64,000 bases of DNA, from contig OV121090.1 of the NCBI GenBank assembly GCA_921293015.1, positions 35,127,082 to 35,191,081 of the forward strand. The letters run 5' to 3'. The notes beneath the pieces are model-generated. The model saw only the letters and a program-made list of their open reading frames with translations, was not told the origin of the DNA and searched no databases. This stretch comes from Phorcus lineatus. Its lineage: Eukaryota > Mollusca > Gastropoda > Trochida > Trochidae. This document shows positions 11,293-23,000 of the stretch, in pieces (within the stretch, counting starts at the first letter, position 1; the number at the start of each line of letters is the position of its first letter). The translations under genes and the position numbers were made by a program.

Positions 11293-13055
11293 TGTTGACA
11301 ATCACAGTGCGACGACAGGCATTCGGCAAATCGGGGATCGTATAGATATACGACTGTCGACTACGATCCTTGGGCAAATCGACACCCACTGCTAGTACGA
11401 GTGGTAATCATAACAGAAGACTGAAGAGAAAACAAACAATGTTTCTGATATGTTCCTCAGAGTCCATGGGTGAAATATAGTTTGACGATGGCCGGCCCAC
11501 TTGCGGTGACTTTATTGATACTATCTCCGGTACACAGGGAGCTACATGGAAGCGATCATAAGCGGCTAACACTTGACATACCGTAAGTGAACGCAAACTA
11601 TGCAATTCAATATATTCTTGAAGGTATCATTGCTGCAGCAATTAACTTTCCAACTAAATCACTTTTTCAGAAACAATACAAACTGCTTGAGAAATCATAG
11701 GCCTATCCGGTCTATACCGTAAATCCATCAATAATCGCCTGCCTTGATTGTTGGCATGACAGAATTGGGAATGATATTTAATTTCCGATGGTGATGTTTT
11801 TTCTTGAAATATCTTGAAGTATACATACACAAATAATGATTTGAAAAACTACTTACCCTGAATAATTTGCCTGCGTTAAATAACGACGGGTGAAATTGGT
11901 GTTTGATATTATAATCGCAGGCAATTATTCAAGGATTTATGGTATGTTCCTCGGTAAAAATATATGGTGGCAAATACTAAGAATTGTCACTTTGATTAAA
12001 AAATCACAATTAGAATCAAAACAGGGAAAATTACGTTTCTCATAGGTTTCAATACATATATACTATATTTTCTGAATTTAAGAGTTTGCTTTGAATTACA
12101 CTTAAATCATTACTAATCAAAGGAATGGTCAAAGAAGAAAAATCTCAGCATTCATTAACAGACTTAATTTATGTTTATTGATAAAGATACAGAAATATTT
12201 TCTTGAAAAGGTTTTTCACAATTAATGTGCAAAACAGACTACTTAAACAGTCAAGAATAATATATAAATTAAATTTCAAATATATTCTTATTTGTGATAA
12301 GTAAATATATGTCAATGAAACCTGTTAACATTTTGTTCATAGAATTTAAAGACCCATAGACTGCAATGGTAAAGAAAGGGCTGTGAAAGACTATTTGCTA
12401 GTTGTATTCATGGGCTTCTAGGATCTTGAGAATTTAAGGCACAATCACAGGAAACTGAGATGAACTAATGTTAGAAGAAAATTAAATAATGTTCATCAAA
12501 ATACCCCTCCCCCTAATCATCATAATGTTTATTATCTTAATTTCCTGTTGTGTGAATGTATAAATATTTCTTTTAAAAAGAGGTATCACCGTGAGAAAAT
12601 TCAATCAAACCATTTATCTATTAAAGATATTACAGTTGTGTAGGGAAATACCTTTATGTCGGTTCAATTTTTTTATTATCAACTCCAGGGCAATAAAAAA
12701 TATTTAAAAGATGCATTTTTATGTAAAGCTCAATAAATTTTAAAACTAAGTTAAGAAATTAACAATAGTTTAGATGATCACAGGCCTCAAATTTTTCTTC
12801 CAAAAATATGTTTTAATGAAGAAAGTAAGCACATTTTTATATAGTCAATATTCCAATTTCCTACATAAATTGGTTATATGATCAAAAAACTATAGGGTTA
12901 TTGCAATGCAGTTCAGGTGTGGTTGATGTGAAGATAATTTGAGCCTTTTTATGTAAAGAATGAACAATACATTAATTCTGAATTGACTAGTCTTTGCTTG
13001 AAAGTGGATTTTTGCCAATATTTTTAATATTTAAACTCAATGTTTAAAATTAGTT
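11293..13055. other. No gene recognised
   Basis: AT-rich sequence. Short ORFs at 11183-11389 and 11408-11605 on the minus strand are not recognisable. If the inverted pair at 11048/45452 is one transposon, this would be its interior, yet no transposase is visible. Confidence 0.3.
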
Positions 13056-13059
13056 TATC

Positions 13060-13122
13060 TAACTTAAATGTCTTCTCCTTTTTTTTAGATATATACTTTT
13101 GGGAATTCTCAACATGAGTACT
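13060..13122 (+). repeat. Left arm of an inverted repeat (about 1.1-kb element)
   Basis: TTAAATGTCTTC, a T-tract, then GATATATxCTTTTGGGAATT and CTCAACATGAGTA. The same string is found inverted at 14121-14185 with few mismatches. The two arms bracket about 1.0 kb. Confidence 0.65.
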
Positions 13123-13230
13123 GTGGGTGTGATTAACTGCAGTGATATAAGATTTGTAACTTATATCATCATGTTTTCTTTAAAATGATTTTTATTTATA
13201 CTCAAAGAATATATTTTTTCTAATTTCAGT

Positions 13231-13355
13231 TCAATATGATATCTTGGGATATAATCTGCAAAGCCCATAATGTTGACCAGCATCGACAAGGCTCTGTAAT
13301 GTCTCTTTTGGATCATACAACTGCCCTACAGCCCTGGTTCTTGGGGTCATCTGCA
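13231..13355 (-). CDS. Candidate terminal coding exon, unknown protein
   Basis: On the minus strand a good acceptor (TTATTCTTTTCAG) is followed by an open frame of about 40 codons that ends in TGA at 13231-13233. It contains MTPRTRAVGQLYDPKETLQS and a GQHYGLCRLYP stretch. The composition looks coding, and the acceptor and stop are well placed for a last exon. I cannot find the upstream exons, and I do not recognise the protein. It lies inside the inverted pair 13060-14185, so it may belong to a transposon or be captured sequence. Confidence 0.3.
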
Positions 13356-14120
13356 CTGAAAAGAATAAACTATTTGAATACAAATGCAATTTTGCAATTG
13401 GATGTATTATAGTCTCCTGTTTAACATGCCACTGACTAAGTTCCTTGAAGTGTTCTCTGAGAATCTTTCATGTGCATGTATTGTAGAAACAATGTCAAAT
13501 ATTCCTTGTCTTATCATAGTATGTGAATTGTCTCTATTAACCTTATTTGGTTAGGTCAAGGACAAATAATAAGTTTAAAAAGTGATAACACTTGCCCTGT
13601 GTCAAGAAATTTATAAAAACATAGAAATAGGAATGTTTACATTATGTTTTAATATTCTAGAATTTTGAATAAAAAAATATTTATCAGCTTGTACTGTTGT
13701 CACATTTAGCCTTGAGGTACTTGCAAGTTTTTTTTAACATAATGTAGAAAAATTTATGGAACCCAAATTTGGCTTACTCATAATGTAAGTTATTATTTTA
13801 ATCATTGTATACTTGCTATTGTAAGCTTTTGCTGGTAGGGTTACATAGCTATGTAAGCTAAGAAGATTTGTTTTAATTGAAAATGAATTACTTATCAGAG
13901 ATTTAAAAATATATAGCAGGTAAAATATATTTCATCTCAGATGTTATATAATGTGAAACATAACATGATGTTAATTAAATTGATAATTAAACTCTGACGC
14001 TGAACATACATTTGTAAATGAATAGTGATTAGAGAATTCAAACAGCTTGCTTACTATGGAGGGCCAATTTTTTATTTAAGCTCATAATTAGCAAACTGGA
14101 ACTGTAAGAGAAAATAGATT

Positions 14121-14185
14121 ACTCATGTTGAGAATTCCCAAAAGCATATATCAAAAAAAAAAGGAAGACATTTAATTAAGATTAA
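14121..14185 (-). repeat. Right arm of the 13060-14185 inverted repeat
   Basis: TACTCATGTTGAGAATTCCC, AAAAGCATATATC, an A-tract and GAAGACATTTAATTAA. This is the reverse complement of the left arm at 13060-13122. Confidence 0.65.
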
Positions 14186-14928
14186 TTAATTTTAAAAATT
14201 ACCATATGGACAGTTATTTGGGCCAAAAAAGATATTTATTATCATGATAATACACATGATATGTTTTGTTTTTTTTGATAATTTTTATTTATGTAACTTA
14301 ATACATTAATTAAAACTAATTCAATCAAGTCTTATGTATGTGACATTTTGAGATGGAATTATTATTTGACTAGGCCCTGTGTAAATTCTATGTTTTTCAT
14401 GTCTAAAATAACCTTAGAAGTGCCCCTCAAACCCAATTTGTAGTCTAACCTTATGTAGGCCTTCCATTGATTGAAGGTGAAGGTCAACGGCATTTCTCAT
14501 GTTTTTATGCCGATCGGTCTTGTGTTAGCTAGGCTAGTTGATATTATTTGCTGCAGAAAATATAATGGCAATACCGAAGATATATACATGTACATGAAGC
14601 CTAGGTCTAAGCTAAATCATTTTACTAACCTGAATGTTGAACATGTATATTAACGAACTGAGAGCGTGTGCCTTAGTGAGGAGCTTGAAGTATTTCCCGG
14701 TAAACAAACGCTTGGAAGAACCATTAGGACAGGTGATGGCGGTGAAGAGTGTATGATCTCGGCATACAATGTAAATAATCGGGATAAATCCTGCCATCAC
14801 CTATTTAGTGCTTGATCATCGCTTTGCAAAACAATCATTCATATAGTTTCCACAAACAAAACGGGTCAGGACGTGACCAACGAGATACAATCGGACGGAA
14901 AACCCCGTTTTCATATCTAGGTCAGCTA

Positions 14929-15713
14929 CAGTGACGTGCCAAAAGTATTGCAACAAACATGTCTGACGTCACCGGTGTGGAGTCAAATGCACTCCATACA
15001 ATGTCGTTCTAAAAGCTGAATAATTGAATTGACTTACCTAAACTAGTCAGTATTTTGTAATATATCCTTTTTGGATAATGACACTTCGTATTCTTTTCGG
15101 AATTGATTGGTATAAACTTCGAATATAGACTTGTGGGAGATTAGACCAGATCCGCTGAACTGCGGCTATCAAATCTTCGCGAGAGTTTATGTTTTCACAG
15201 TCTTTCTGAAGTTTAATTTTCATACACCTCCACACATTTTCTATTATATTGATGTCTGGGGATTGTGCAGGCCAGTCCATTCCAGGAATATTATTATCCG
15301 TTTTCCAGGTATTGGTTTCCCGAGAACGGTGTACGGGCGCATTGTCATCTTGAAATATCCAGGGTTGATTCCCAAATTCTTTTGCTACAACAGGCCACAA
15401 ATTTGTTTCAAGAACATCAATATATTTTGCCGAGTTTATATTTCCCTCCACTGGAACCAATACACCCACACCGTTGTAGCTGACACACCCCCAAAACATG
15501 ACACTTGCCCTGACGGGACGTTTCAGTACGTTCAAACATTCTGGTCGCCACTTTTCGTCGGCCTTTCTCCAAACTGAAATGTTTTTGTTTTTTCCCAATA
15601 CAACTTGAGTTTCATCTGTGAATAACACTTTCTTCCACCTATCAAGCCTCCAAGTAACTTTTCCTCGACTCCACCTGACACGCTTCTGACGATTGACTTC
15701 CGAAATAGTGATA
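14929..15713 (-). mobile_element. Tc1-type transposon, left (3') part
   Basis: Begins CAGTGACGTGCCAAAAGTAT after a TA at 14927-14928. Its inverted partner ends at 45209 before a TA at 45210-45211. The first 30 bases match in 28 positions. It carries the 3' half of the transposase on the minus strand and stops exactly at the TA (15712-15713) where the pogo-like element has inserted. With one TA counted once, the two parts add up to about 1.36 kb, a normal size for a Tc1 element. Confidence 0.9.
15047..15713 (-). pseudogene. Tc1 transposase, 3' half (split gene)
   Basis: Catalytic half of a Tc1/mariner superfamily transposase, which cuts and rejoins the transposon ends. Counting from the start at 45001, the catalytic residues are D155 (in LFTDET), D245 (in FQDDNAPVH) and E280 (in SPDINIIENVW). 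There are 34 residues between the last two, so it is a DD34E enzyme. The frame is open from 15713 to the stop at 15047. The 5' half (44637-45001) lies 28.9 kb away. The two halves (365 nt and 667 nt) give 344 codons including stop, with no shift or stop at the junction. The gene is broken only by the insertion and would otherwise look intact. A GTG at 15628 is not its start. Confidence 0.92.
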
Positions 15714-15737
15714 CTGGCTGGGGACCAGTTATCGCCG
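15714..15737 (+). repeat. Left terminal inverted repeat of the giant element
   Basis: 24 bases, starting CTGGCTGGGGACCAGTTATC. Identical to the reverse complement of 44611-44634, and preceded by the TA at 15712-15713. Confidence 0.95.
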
Positions 15738-15921
15738 TTTTTTCTGAGTTTTTAACGATTTACTTCGTTGGTTTTCAACTAAATGAAACATGATCAGTCT
15801 TGGTGATTGAATAGCTATTTGCCGTTTTTTGTGACTTGTTTACAGTTGCCGACCCTGTAATTGTGTAACGCGGCTAAGCGGAAGTGTGACAGTCCATATC
15901 GTACTTTCCAAACCACTAACA

Positions 15922-15940
15922 GGACCAGTTTATCGCCACT
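15922..15940 (+). promoter_or_regulatory. Subterminal repeat, left
   Basis: GGACCAGTTTATCGCCACT nearly repeats the inner part of the terminal repeat (GGACCAGTTATCGCC). The right end has the same TTTATCGCCACT string inverted at about 44590-44602. Such repeats are candidate transposase binding sites. Confidence 0.5.
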
Positions 15941-16436
15941 TTCAAATGTTAATGTTTTTGATCGAATGTAACCTACATTTGGTAATAAAATTATTGTCTT
16001 CTTTATATACACATATTAGAAATATTACGTAAATGAATTTTGATAAGAAAAAAGGAAAATTATATTTTCAAAACTTACTGTCAAAGTGAATGTGGACAAT
16101 TGCTATTCTTACCGATTTTACGAACGCTTTTTCCATTCCGTAGGTTTCTTCTGTCACATTGGCAGATCGTATCGACTGGATATAATTGATTGTATTATAT
16201 CATTTGAATTTGTATGTAAGTGACAGGAACCAGAGTGTAGAACAAATTGGACAATTCAAGAATTATTCATATCAATAGAACAATCAGTCAATGAAAGACA
16301 ATGAAATAATACATGGAACATATTCAGGGACGTCAACATTTTAATCACAACTTCAGATAAACTTGATTGTCGACAAAATGTCTTAGTAACTTGACATTTC
16401 ATTCATCTTTTGATCAAATCACACAATTCAATTTCA

Positions 16437-18323
16437 TCAATCCTCAATCACACACATATTGCAATAAACTGCGCCCTCATGTCTCTCCACACACCCATCA
16501 TGGAACCATTCATCACACCTGTCACATGTGGTCCACTCAATCTCACTCTCATTCTCATTCCTCCCAATCGGATCCCTCACCCCACATTTCTTACATACAG
16601 TTTCGTGATCGCTCTCACTCTCATTCTCCTCATACTCTCGTGTCTTTCTCTTCCTCGCACTCCTTCTTTCTGCTGCCTGTTCCGCTGCTTTCTTTTTCCT
16701 TTCATTTCTTTTCTCTCTCTGTTTCAACCTTTCATTTCTTAATTTCTCTTTCTCTCTCTGAACCTCCAATCTAAGCCTAAGCCTTTCATTCCTTCTCTCT
16801 TCTCTCAAAACATTTTCTCTCTCTTTCTCTACTTTCTTCTTTTGCCTTTCCTCATTCTTTCGTTTGATTTCTTCCCTTTTCCTTTTCTCATTCTCTTCCC
16901 TTTCTCTCAAACTTTCCATCATTTCTTGTCCAGTTACAACCCTTGCGATATTAACGCTCTTGCTGCTTTTTTTTGGCGCAGGGGCCTTTGGGGGTTGGAG
17001 TATTGTGCCAAGAGAGGCTGGTATCAGCCCTGAACTAACAAGTGGGTTGACCAAAAAATTACCACACGTTGTACATGACTGGACAGCTGGTTTGGGCGTT
17101 TGCATTAGATTGTTGGTGTTAGGTGTCTCAGTGACTTGTGGGAATGATGGAGCGACAAGCTGGGTTTTGTCAATAGCCTGTGGGTCAAAAGGATAGATCC
17201 CAGTCTTCCTGAACGATTCTTTGACCCTCGAAGGGGAACAAACTTGGTCGATAGAATGGTTCAGGAGGAATGGGAATCTCGCCTTTCCAATAATCATATG
17301 ACTATTGGCAATACCGAGCTTGGTTGCTAAGCTAGAGAATTTCGCTTTCAAAGGTCCAAAAATATCTACATCAAGCGGTTGAAGGATATGCGTGGTATGG
17401 GGAGGCAAGCACAGAAACTCTATTTGATTTTCTTTCGCTATTTCCAGAATCTCTAACTGAATATGGCAGTCATGATTATCAAGAATGAGCAGTACAGGTC
17501 TAGCTCTGCCACAGTTTGGAACAAATATTTTGGTTAGCCAATTTTTGAAAAGTTCGCTATCCATGTAGCCAGACTCTGATACAGCAAATAGCCAATCCTT
17601 TGGAACTCCTTCTGTGTAGTTCCTGTGTGGAAGAGACTTAGAATAAACCACCATTGTTGGCAAAACATGGCCGTCTGCGCAAACTGTAACAGTTGCAGTA
17701 ATATGGTCAGATGTTGTGACGGATTGCTGGTAAGCATGTTGGCCCCTGGTTGTGGTTACTTTCTCACGCCCGACCTCCTTTCCCGAAAATCCAGACTCAT
17801 CCACATTGAAAATTTGAGACGGTTTATCAATGACACCAATATTGTTCATTGTGGAATTCAGCAGACTGAAATATTGGGTCATCACGGTTTGGTTCGACAT
17901 CCTTGTTCTAGACCTGTCTTGCCGTTCCGGACGTCGCTCTTGGAGTTCAGGGTGACGGCCCAAAAACTTCCGGAACCAGCGATCAGAAGGCCCGGCTTCC
18001 GAAAATAGTGAAGGTCTTCCTGATCTTTGCACGATTGTTGTGATAAATGATCTACTGATAGATCTTGTTAATGGGAAACCTTGATTTGCCATGTAAACAA
18101 GATAGTTTGTTAAGCCTTTTTCCTCTTCATTTGTTAGCATAGGTTCGGGTCCTGGATTACAGAAAGGCTTTTTAGTTTTAACTTTGTCACTCAAAGTCTT
18201 GCGGGGAACCGTGAATATGCGTGATGTTTCAGCAATATTTCCTTTTCCTGCCTGTACATATTTCACAGCGAGCACCATATCTGTTGGATCATATAGCTTC
18301 CTCTTTTTTTTAACCCCCAACAT
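16437..18323 (-). CDS. Pogo/Tigger-like transposase with C-terminal PHD finger
   Basis: Intact ORF of 628 residues. Residues 10-52 look like a psq-type helix-turn-helix (GNIAETSRIFTVPRKTLSDK), and 62-130 a CENP-B-like second HTH ending in WFRKFLGRHPEL. The DDE core has D175 (NVDESGF), D282 (LILDNHDCH) and D318 (LQPLDVDIFGPLK), spacing DD35D as in pogo/Tigger enzymes. Residues 466-560 are very rich in E, R and K and probably form a coiled coil. The C-terminus (577-624) has the C4HC3 pattern of a PHD finger: C577, C580, C600, C603, H608, C611, C621, C624. PHD fingers often read histone H3 tails, so it may guide the enzyme to chromatin. KKKRK at 5-9 could be a nuclear signal. An acceptor (TTTTCTTGTAG) abuts the ATG, implying a 5' exon. 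No stop or frameshift is seen, so it may be active. Confidence 0.9.
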   Translation of the reverse strand: MLGVKKKRKLYDPTDMVLAVKYVQAGKGNIAETSRIFTVPRKTLSDKVKTKKPFCNPGPEPMLTNEEEKGLTNYLVYMANQGFPLTRSISRSFITTIVQRSGRPSLFSEAGPSDRWFRKFLGRHPELQERRPERQDRSRTRMSNQTVMTQYFSLLNSTMNNIGVIDKPSQIFNVDESGFSGKEVGREKVTTTRGQHAYQQSVTTSDHITATVTVCADGHVLPTMVVYSKSLPHRNYTEGVPKDWLFAVSESGYMDSELFKNWLTKIFVPNCGRARPVLLILDNHDCHIQLEILEIAKENQIEFLCLPPHTTHILQPLDVDIFGPLKAKFSSLATKLGIANSHMIIGKARFPFLLNHSIDQVCSPSRVKESFRKTGIYPFDPQAIDKTQLVAPSFPQVTETPNTNNLMQTPKPAVQSCTTCGNFLVNPLVSSGLIPASLGTILQPPKAPAPKKSSKSVNIARVVTGQEMMESLREREENEKRKREEIKRKNEERQKKKVEKERENVLREERRNERLRLRLEVQREKEKLRNERLKQREKRNERKKKAAEQAAERRSARKRKTREYEENESESDHETVCKKCGVRDPIGRNENESEIEWTTCDRCDEWFHDGCVERHEGAVYCNMCVIED

Positions 18324-18828
18324 CTACAAGAAAACCAAATTAACTCGTTCGTAAAGTTTTGCTCATGAATTTTTATATAAATCCCATTATTGGTATTCAA
18401 AATATTGTTATTCCTGATTATAAAGCTATTATTGATCATTATTCCATCTCAGGTTGATTATTGTTAAAAATAGAACAAAAAGTTCAAATTCAAATATAGT
18501 CACAATTAGCTTTATTTAACAAGGTTTCGTGTATTTGTTTTTTCATGATCCAACAGACGGCGATTAAAAGAATTTCCAAATACAGGTAGTTATTTGGAAA
18601 ATAGTATGTTACATTTTGAAAATACCGGGAGGTGCCACTCAACTAAGCAAACATCGGTCGACTTATGGTGTGTCACCATTTTGAGGGAAAGTTTTGCCGT
18701 GTATCTTTCTAAGTTAGTAAAATGAATTTGAATTGGGTCTGTATTTGGGGAATGGTCAAATAGGTTTTGATTTTACGACATGGATATTTCAAAAGATGTA
18801 TTTTGGACCAGTCGTCTGCCACGATTAG

Positions 18829-18957
18829 CATACGTCTGTCCTGCCCTTATCTTGATCCTGTTGCTTAACCCTACCCAAATGAACTTATTGCGTAAGAGTG
18901 ACGTCTTCATGACCTGCAAACTTTCAACCCTGTGCTACCTGCTATACGACCTATCGT
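18829..18957 (+). repeat. Inverted copy of the cargo gene's exon 1 segment
   Basis: About 125 bp matches, by eye at roughly 75-80%, the reverse complement of 43893-44014. Shared pieces are CTGCCCTTATC, TTATTGCGTAA.AGTGACGT, ATGACCTGC.AACTTTCAACC and CTGTGCTAC. Reading it on the + strand gives the same LSTLCYxLYDL peptide as the minus-strand exon. A one-base length change lies in the first third. Similarity stops sharply at both sides. It is an inverted duplicate that lies close to the 5' side of the transposase. Confidence 0.6.
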
Positions 18958-18974
18958 GCATGATGGAATTGTAA

Positions 18975-20040
18975 CTGGTATGCAGCCGGAGACTTGATGA
19001 TTTTACAAAAGATGACGACGTTTGAGACATAACTGTAAGGCGAAGACGGCGAAGCACCTATTATGAAGTTGCTATAATGTTGGAACCAAAACTTTTACCA
19101 TCACCAGTCAGAGTGCGCTAAACCGGAAGCGTGTATGTTTCTAACTCGCTTTGTTTGCAAAACATGAATAATTTCTTGTGGGGTATCTCGGTAAAACTCA
19201 ACTGTTTAAATTGCCTAAATCATAATAATCATACATCATATTGTTTTGTAATTATCTTAATCGTTCCAGAAACGTATGATTGATCTCAAAGCTTTCTCAT
19301 TACCCTCGGTATGTATAAAAAGTGACCATTTAAACACAGATAAAAATCGCCCAAAATCTTGTCAATACTCATTGGTTTCTAAATTTAATAAGTCATCGAA
19401 AGTACTCCTTGCTAAAAGTGACAAACTGTCAATGAATATAACTTGCAATTAGGTCACCAATACTTTGAGTGAGTTTTATAAGTGAATCTAAATTTATGTA
19501 TATAAAGTTGCTGCTACATGTGATCGAGTCTAGATTGATGAATATCTCTAGAAAATTACTCTCCTCATTAATATTCTAAGTATATGTTAAATATTACTGG
19601 CTTTTATCTGAAATCATGATTATTCATAAAAAAAATAAATGTGTGTCATTGATCACAATTAGTTGTTTTAGTGGCTGTGAGTAACCCTAAAAACAAAATT
19701 ATGCCTATAGGTCTATTTATTCATTTGTTATTCAGTCGTTACGCTTATTATGAACTTTCATCATTATAACTTCATCTGTGAATGTGTCTATAAAGACAAA
19801 TTCATACATATTTGTTTTCTTCTAGACGCTTTTTAAAAGATTCTTAACATTTGACATCATGCAATATGTCATCTGTAAAATTAAAAATTAAACACATAAA
19901 CATTTTTCTAATAATAGTTATTAGTACTTGTTTCATTTCTGACCTTCTGCATTTAAATTCTGCATGTAGACCCTCATGTAGACAACCCTTTATTTCAAAG
20001 TCTTAGCATTTTTCTGTATTCAAACTTTTCTTTTTGAAGT
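18975..20040. other. No gene seen inside the giant element
   Basis: AT-rich spacer between the transposase end and the satellite array. No ORF or repeat was recognised. Confidence 0.35.
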
Positions 20041-23000
20041 GTCCAAAAATCTTTTTTATCATTCCAAAACTTTTTCCAACTAAATAAATTGTATTTCATA
20101 ATGTCTTGATTCATTTTCAAGACTCCATTCCAATTCCAAACCTCTTAGGGGTGTATCAAAGACTTTTACATTCTATGTTGACTTAAACCCCAGTGTAGGT
20201 TTAAGGTCAGGTGTACATAACCTTAAGTCAACACAGGGCTTAAGTTAGCATTTTATTACCATTCATAAATTTTTCCAAAACCCCTTTTTTCATTCCAAAA
20301 CTTTTTCCAACTAAAAAAATTGTATTTCATGATGTCTTGACTCATTTTGAAGACTCCATAACCCTTTTCATTCCAATTCCAAACCTTTTAGGGGTGTATC
20401 AAAGACTTATACATTCTATGTTGACTTAAACCCCAGTGTAGGTTTAAGGTCAGGTGTACATAACCTTAAGTCAACACAGGGCTTAAGTTAGCATTTTATT
20501 ACCATTCATAAATTTTTCCAAAACCCCTTTTTTTCATTCAAAACTTTTTCCAACTAAAAAAAAAATGTATTTCATGATGTTTTGACTCATTTTGAAGACT
20601 CCATAACCCTTTTCATTCCAATTCCAAACCTCTTAGGGGTGTATCAAAGACTTATACATTCTATGTTGACTTAAACCCCAGTGTAAGTTTAAGGTCAGGT
20701 ATACATAACCTTAAGTCAACACAGGGCTTAAGTTAGCATTTTATCACCATTCATAAATTTTTCCAAAACCCCTTTTTTTCATTCCAAAACTTTTTCCAAC
20801 TAAAAAAAATTGTATTTCATGATGTCTTGACTCATTTTGAAGACTCCATAACCCTTTTCATTCCAATTCCAAACCTTTTAGGGGTGTATCAAAGACTTAT
20901 ACATTCTATGTTGACTTAAACCCCAGTGTAGGTTTAAGGTCAGGTGTACATAACCTTAAGTCAACACAGGGCTTAAGTTAGCATTTTATTACCATTCATA
21001 AATTTTTCCAAAACCCCTTTTTTTCATTCCAAAACTTTTTCCAACTAAAAGAAATTGTATTTCATGATGTCATGACTCATTTTGAAGACTCCATAACCCT
21101 TTTCATTCCAATTCCAAACCTCTTAGGGGTGTATCAAAGACTTTTACATTCTGTGTTGACTTAAGCCCCAGTGTAAGTTTAAGGTCAGGTATACAAAACC
21201 TTAAGTCAACACGGGGCTTAAGTTAGCATTTTATCACCATTCATAAATTTTTCCAAAACCCCTTTTTTTCATTCCAAAACTTTTTCCAACTAAAAAAAAT
21301 TGTATTTCATGATGTTTTGACTCATTTTGAAGACTCCATAACCCTTTTCATTCCAATTCCAAACCTCTTAGGGGTGTATCAAAGACTTTTACATTCTGTG
21401 TTGACTTAAGCCCCAGTGTAAGTTTAAGGTCAGGTATACAAAACCTTAAGTCAACACATGGCTTAAGTTAGCATTTTATCACCATTTATGAATTTTTCCA
21501 AAACCCCTTTTTTTCATTCCAAAACTTTAACTAAAAAAATTGTATTTCATGATGTCATGACTCATTTTGAAGACTCCATAACCCTATTCATTCCAATTCC
21601 AAACCTCTTAGGGGTGTATCAAAGACTTATACATTCTATGTTGACTTAAACCCCAGTGTAGGTTTAAGGTCAGGTATACAAAACCTTAAGTCAACACAGG
21701 GCTTAAGTTAGCATTTTATCACCATTTATGAATTTTCCAAAACCCCTTTTTTTCATTCCAAAACTTTTTCCAACTAAAAAAATTTTTATTTCATGATGTC
21801 TTGACTCATTTTGAAGACTCCATAACCCTTTTCATTCCAATTCCAAACCTCTTAGGGGTGTATCAAAGACTTTTACATTCTGTGTTGACTTAAGCCCCAG
21901 TGTAAGTTTAAGGTCAGGTATACAAAACCTTAAGTCAACACAGGGCTTAAGTTAGCATTTTATCACCATTTATGAATTTTTCCAAAACCCCTTTTTTTCA
22001 TTCCAAAACTTTTTCCAACTAAAAAAAATTGTATTTCATGATGTCATGACTCATTTTGAAGACTCCATAACCCTATTCATTCCAATTCCAAACCTCTTAG
22101 GGGTGTATCAAAGACTTGTACATTCTATGTTGACTTAAGCCCCAGTGTAGGTTTAAGGTCAGCTATACAAAACCTTAAGTCAACACGGGGCTTAAGTTAG
22201 CATTTTATCACCATTTTCAATTATTTTCCAAAACCCCTTTTTTTCATTCCAAAACTTTTCCAACTAAAAAAATTGTATTTCATGATGTTTTGACTCATTT
22301 TGAAGACTCCATAACCCTTTTCATTCCAATTCCAAACCTCTTAGGGGTGTATCAAAGACTTATACATTCTGTGTTGACTTAAACCCAAGTGTAGGTTTAA
22401 GGTCAGGTATACAAAACCTTAAGTCAAAACAGGGCTTAAGTTAGCATTTTATCACCATTTATGAATTTTTCCAAAACCCCTTTTTTTTCATTCCAAAACT
22501 TTAACTAAAAAAATTTTATTTCATGATGTCTTGACTCATTTTGAAGACTCCATAACCCTTTTCATTCCAATTCTTTCCCTTTTAGGGGTGTATCAAAGAC
22601 TTGTACATTCTATGTTGACTTAAGCCCCAGTGTAGGTTTAAGGTCAGGTATACAAAACCTTAAGTCAACACGGGGCTTAAGTTAGCATTTTATCACCATT
22701 TTCAATTATTTTCACAAAACCCCATTTTTTCATTCCAAAACCTTTTCCCAACTGTATACATTGTATTCCATAGTGTCTTGACTCATTTTGAAGACTCCAC
22801 ACCCTTATCAGTCCAATTCCTTCCCTTTTAGGGGTGTATCAAAGACTTTTACATTCTGTGTTGACTTAAGCCCCAGTGTAGGTTTAAGGTCAGCTATACA
22901 AAACCTTAAGTCAACACGGGGCTTAAGTTAGCATTTTATCACCATTCATAAATTTTTCAAAAACCCCTTTTTTTCATTCCAAAACTTTTTCCAACTAAAC

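Noticed and set aside
15131..15577. 148-codon + strand ORF
   Set aside because: It is antisense to the Tc1 transposase catalytic half.
16367..17196. Several + strand ORFs (16367-16774, 16410-16742, 16864-17196) rich in S, L, F and P
   Set aside because: They are antisense to the E/R/K-rich and PHD region of the transposase. Their odd composition is the mirror of those codons.
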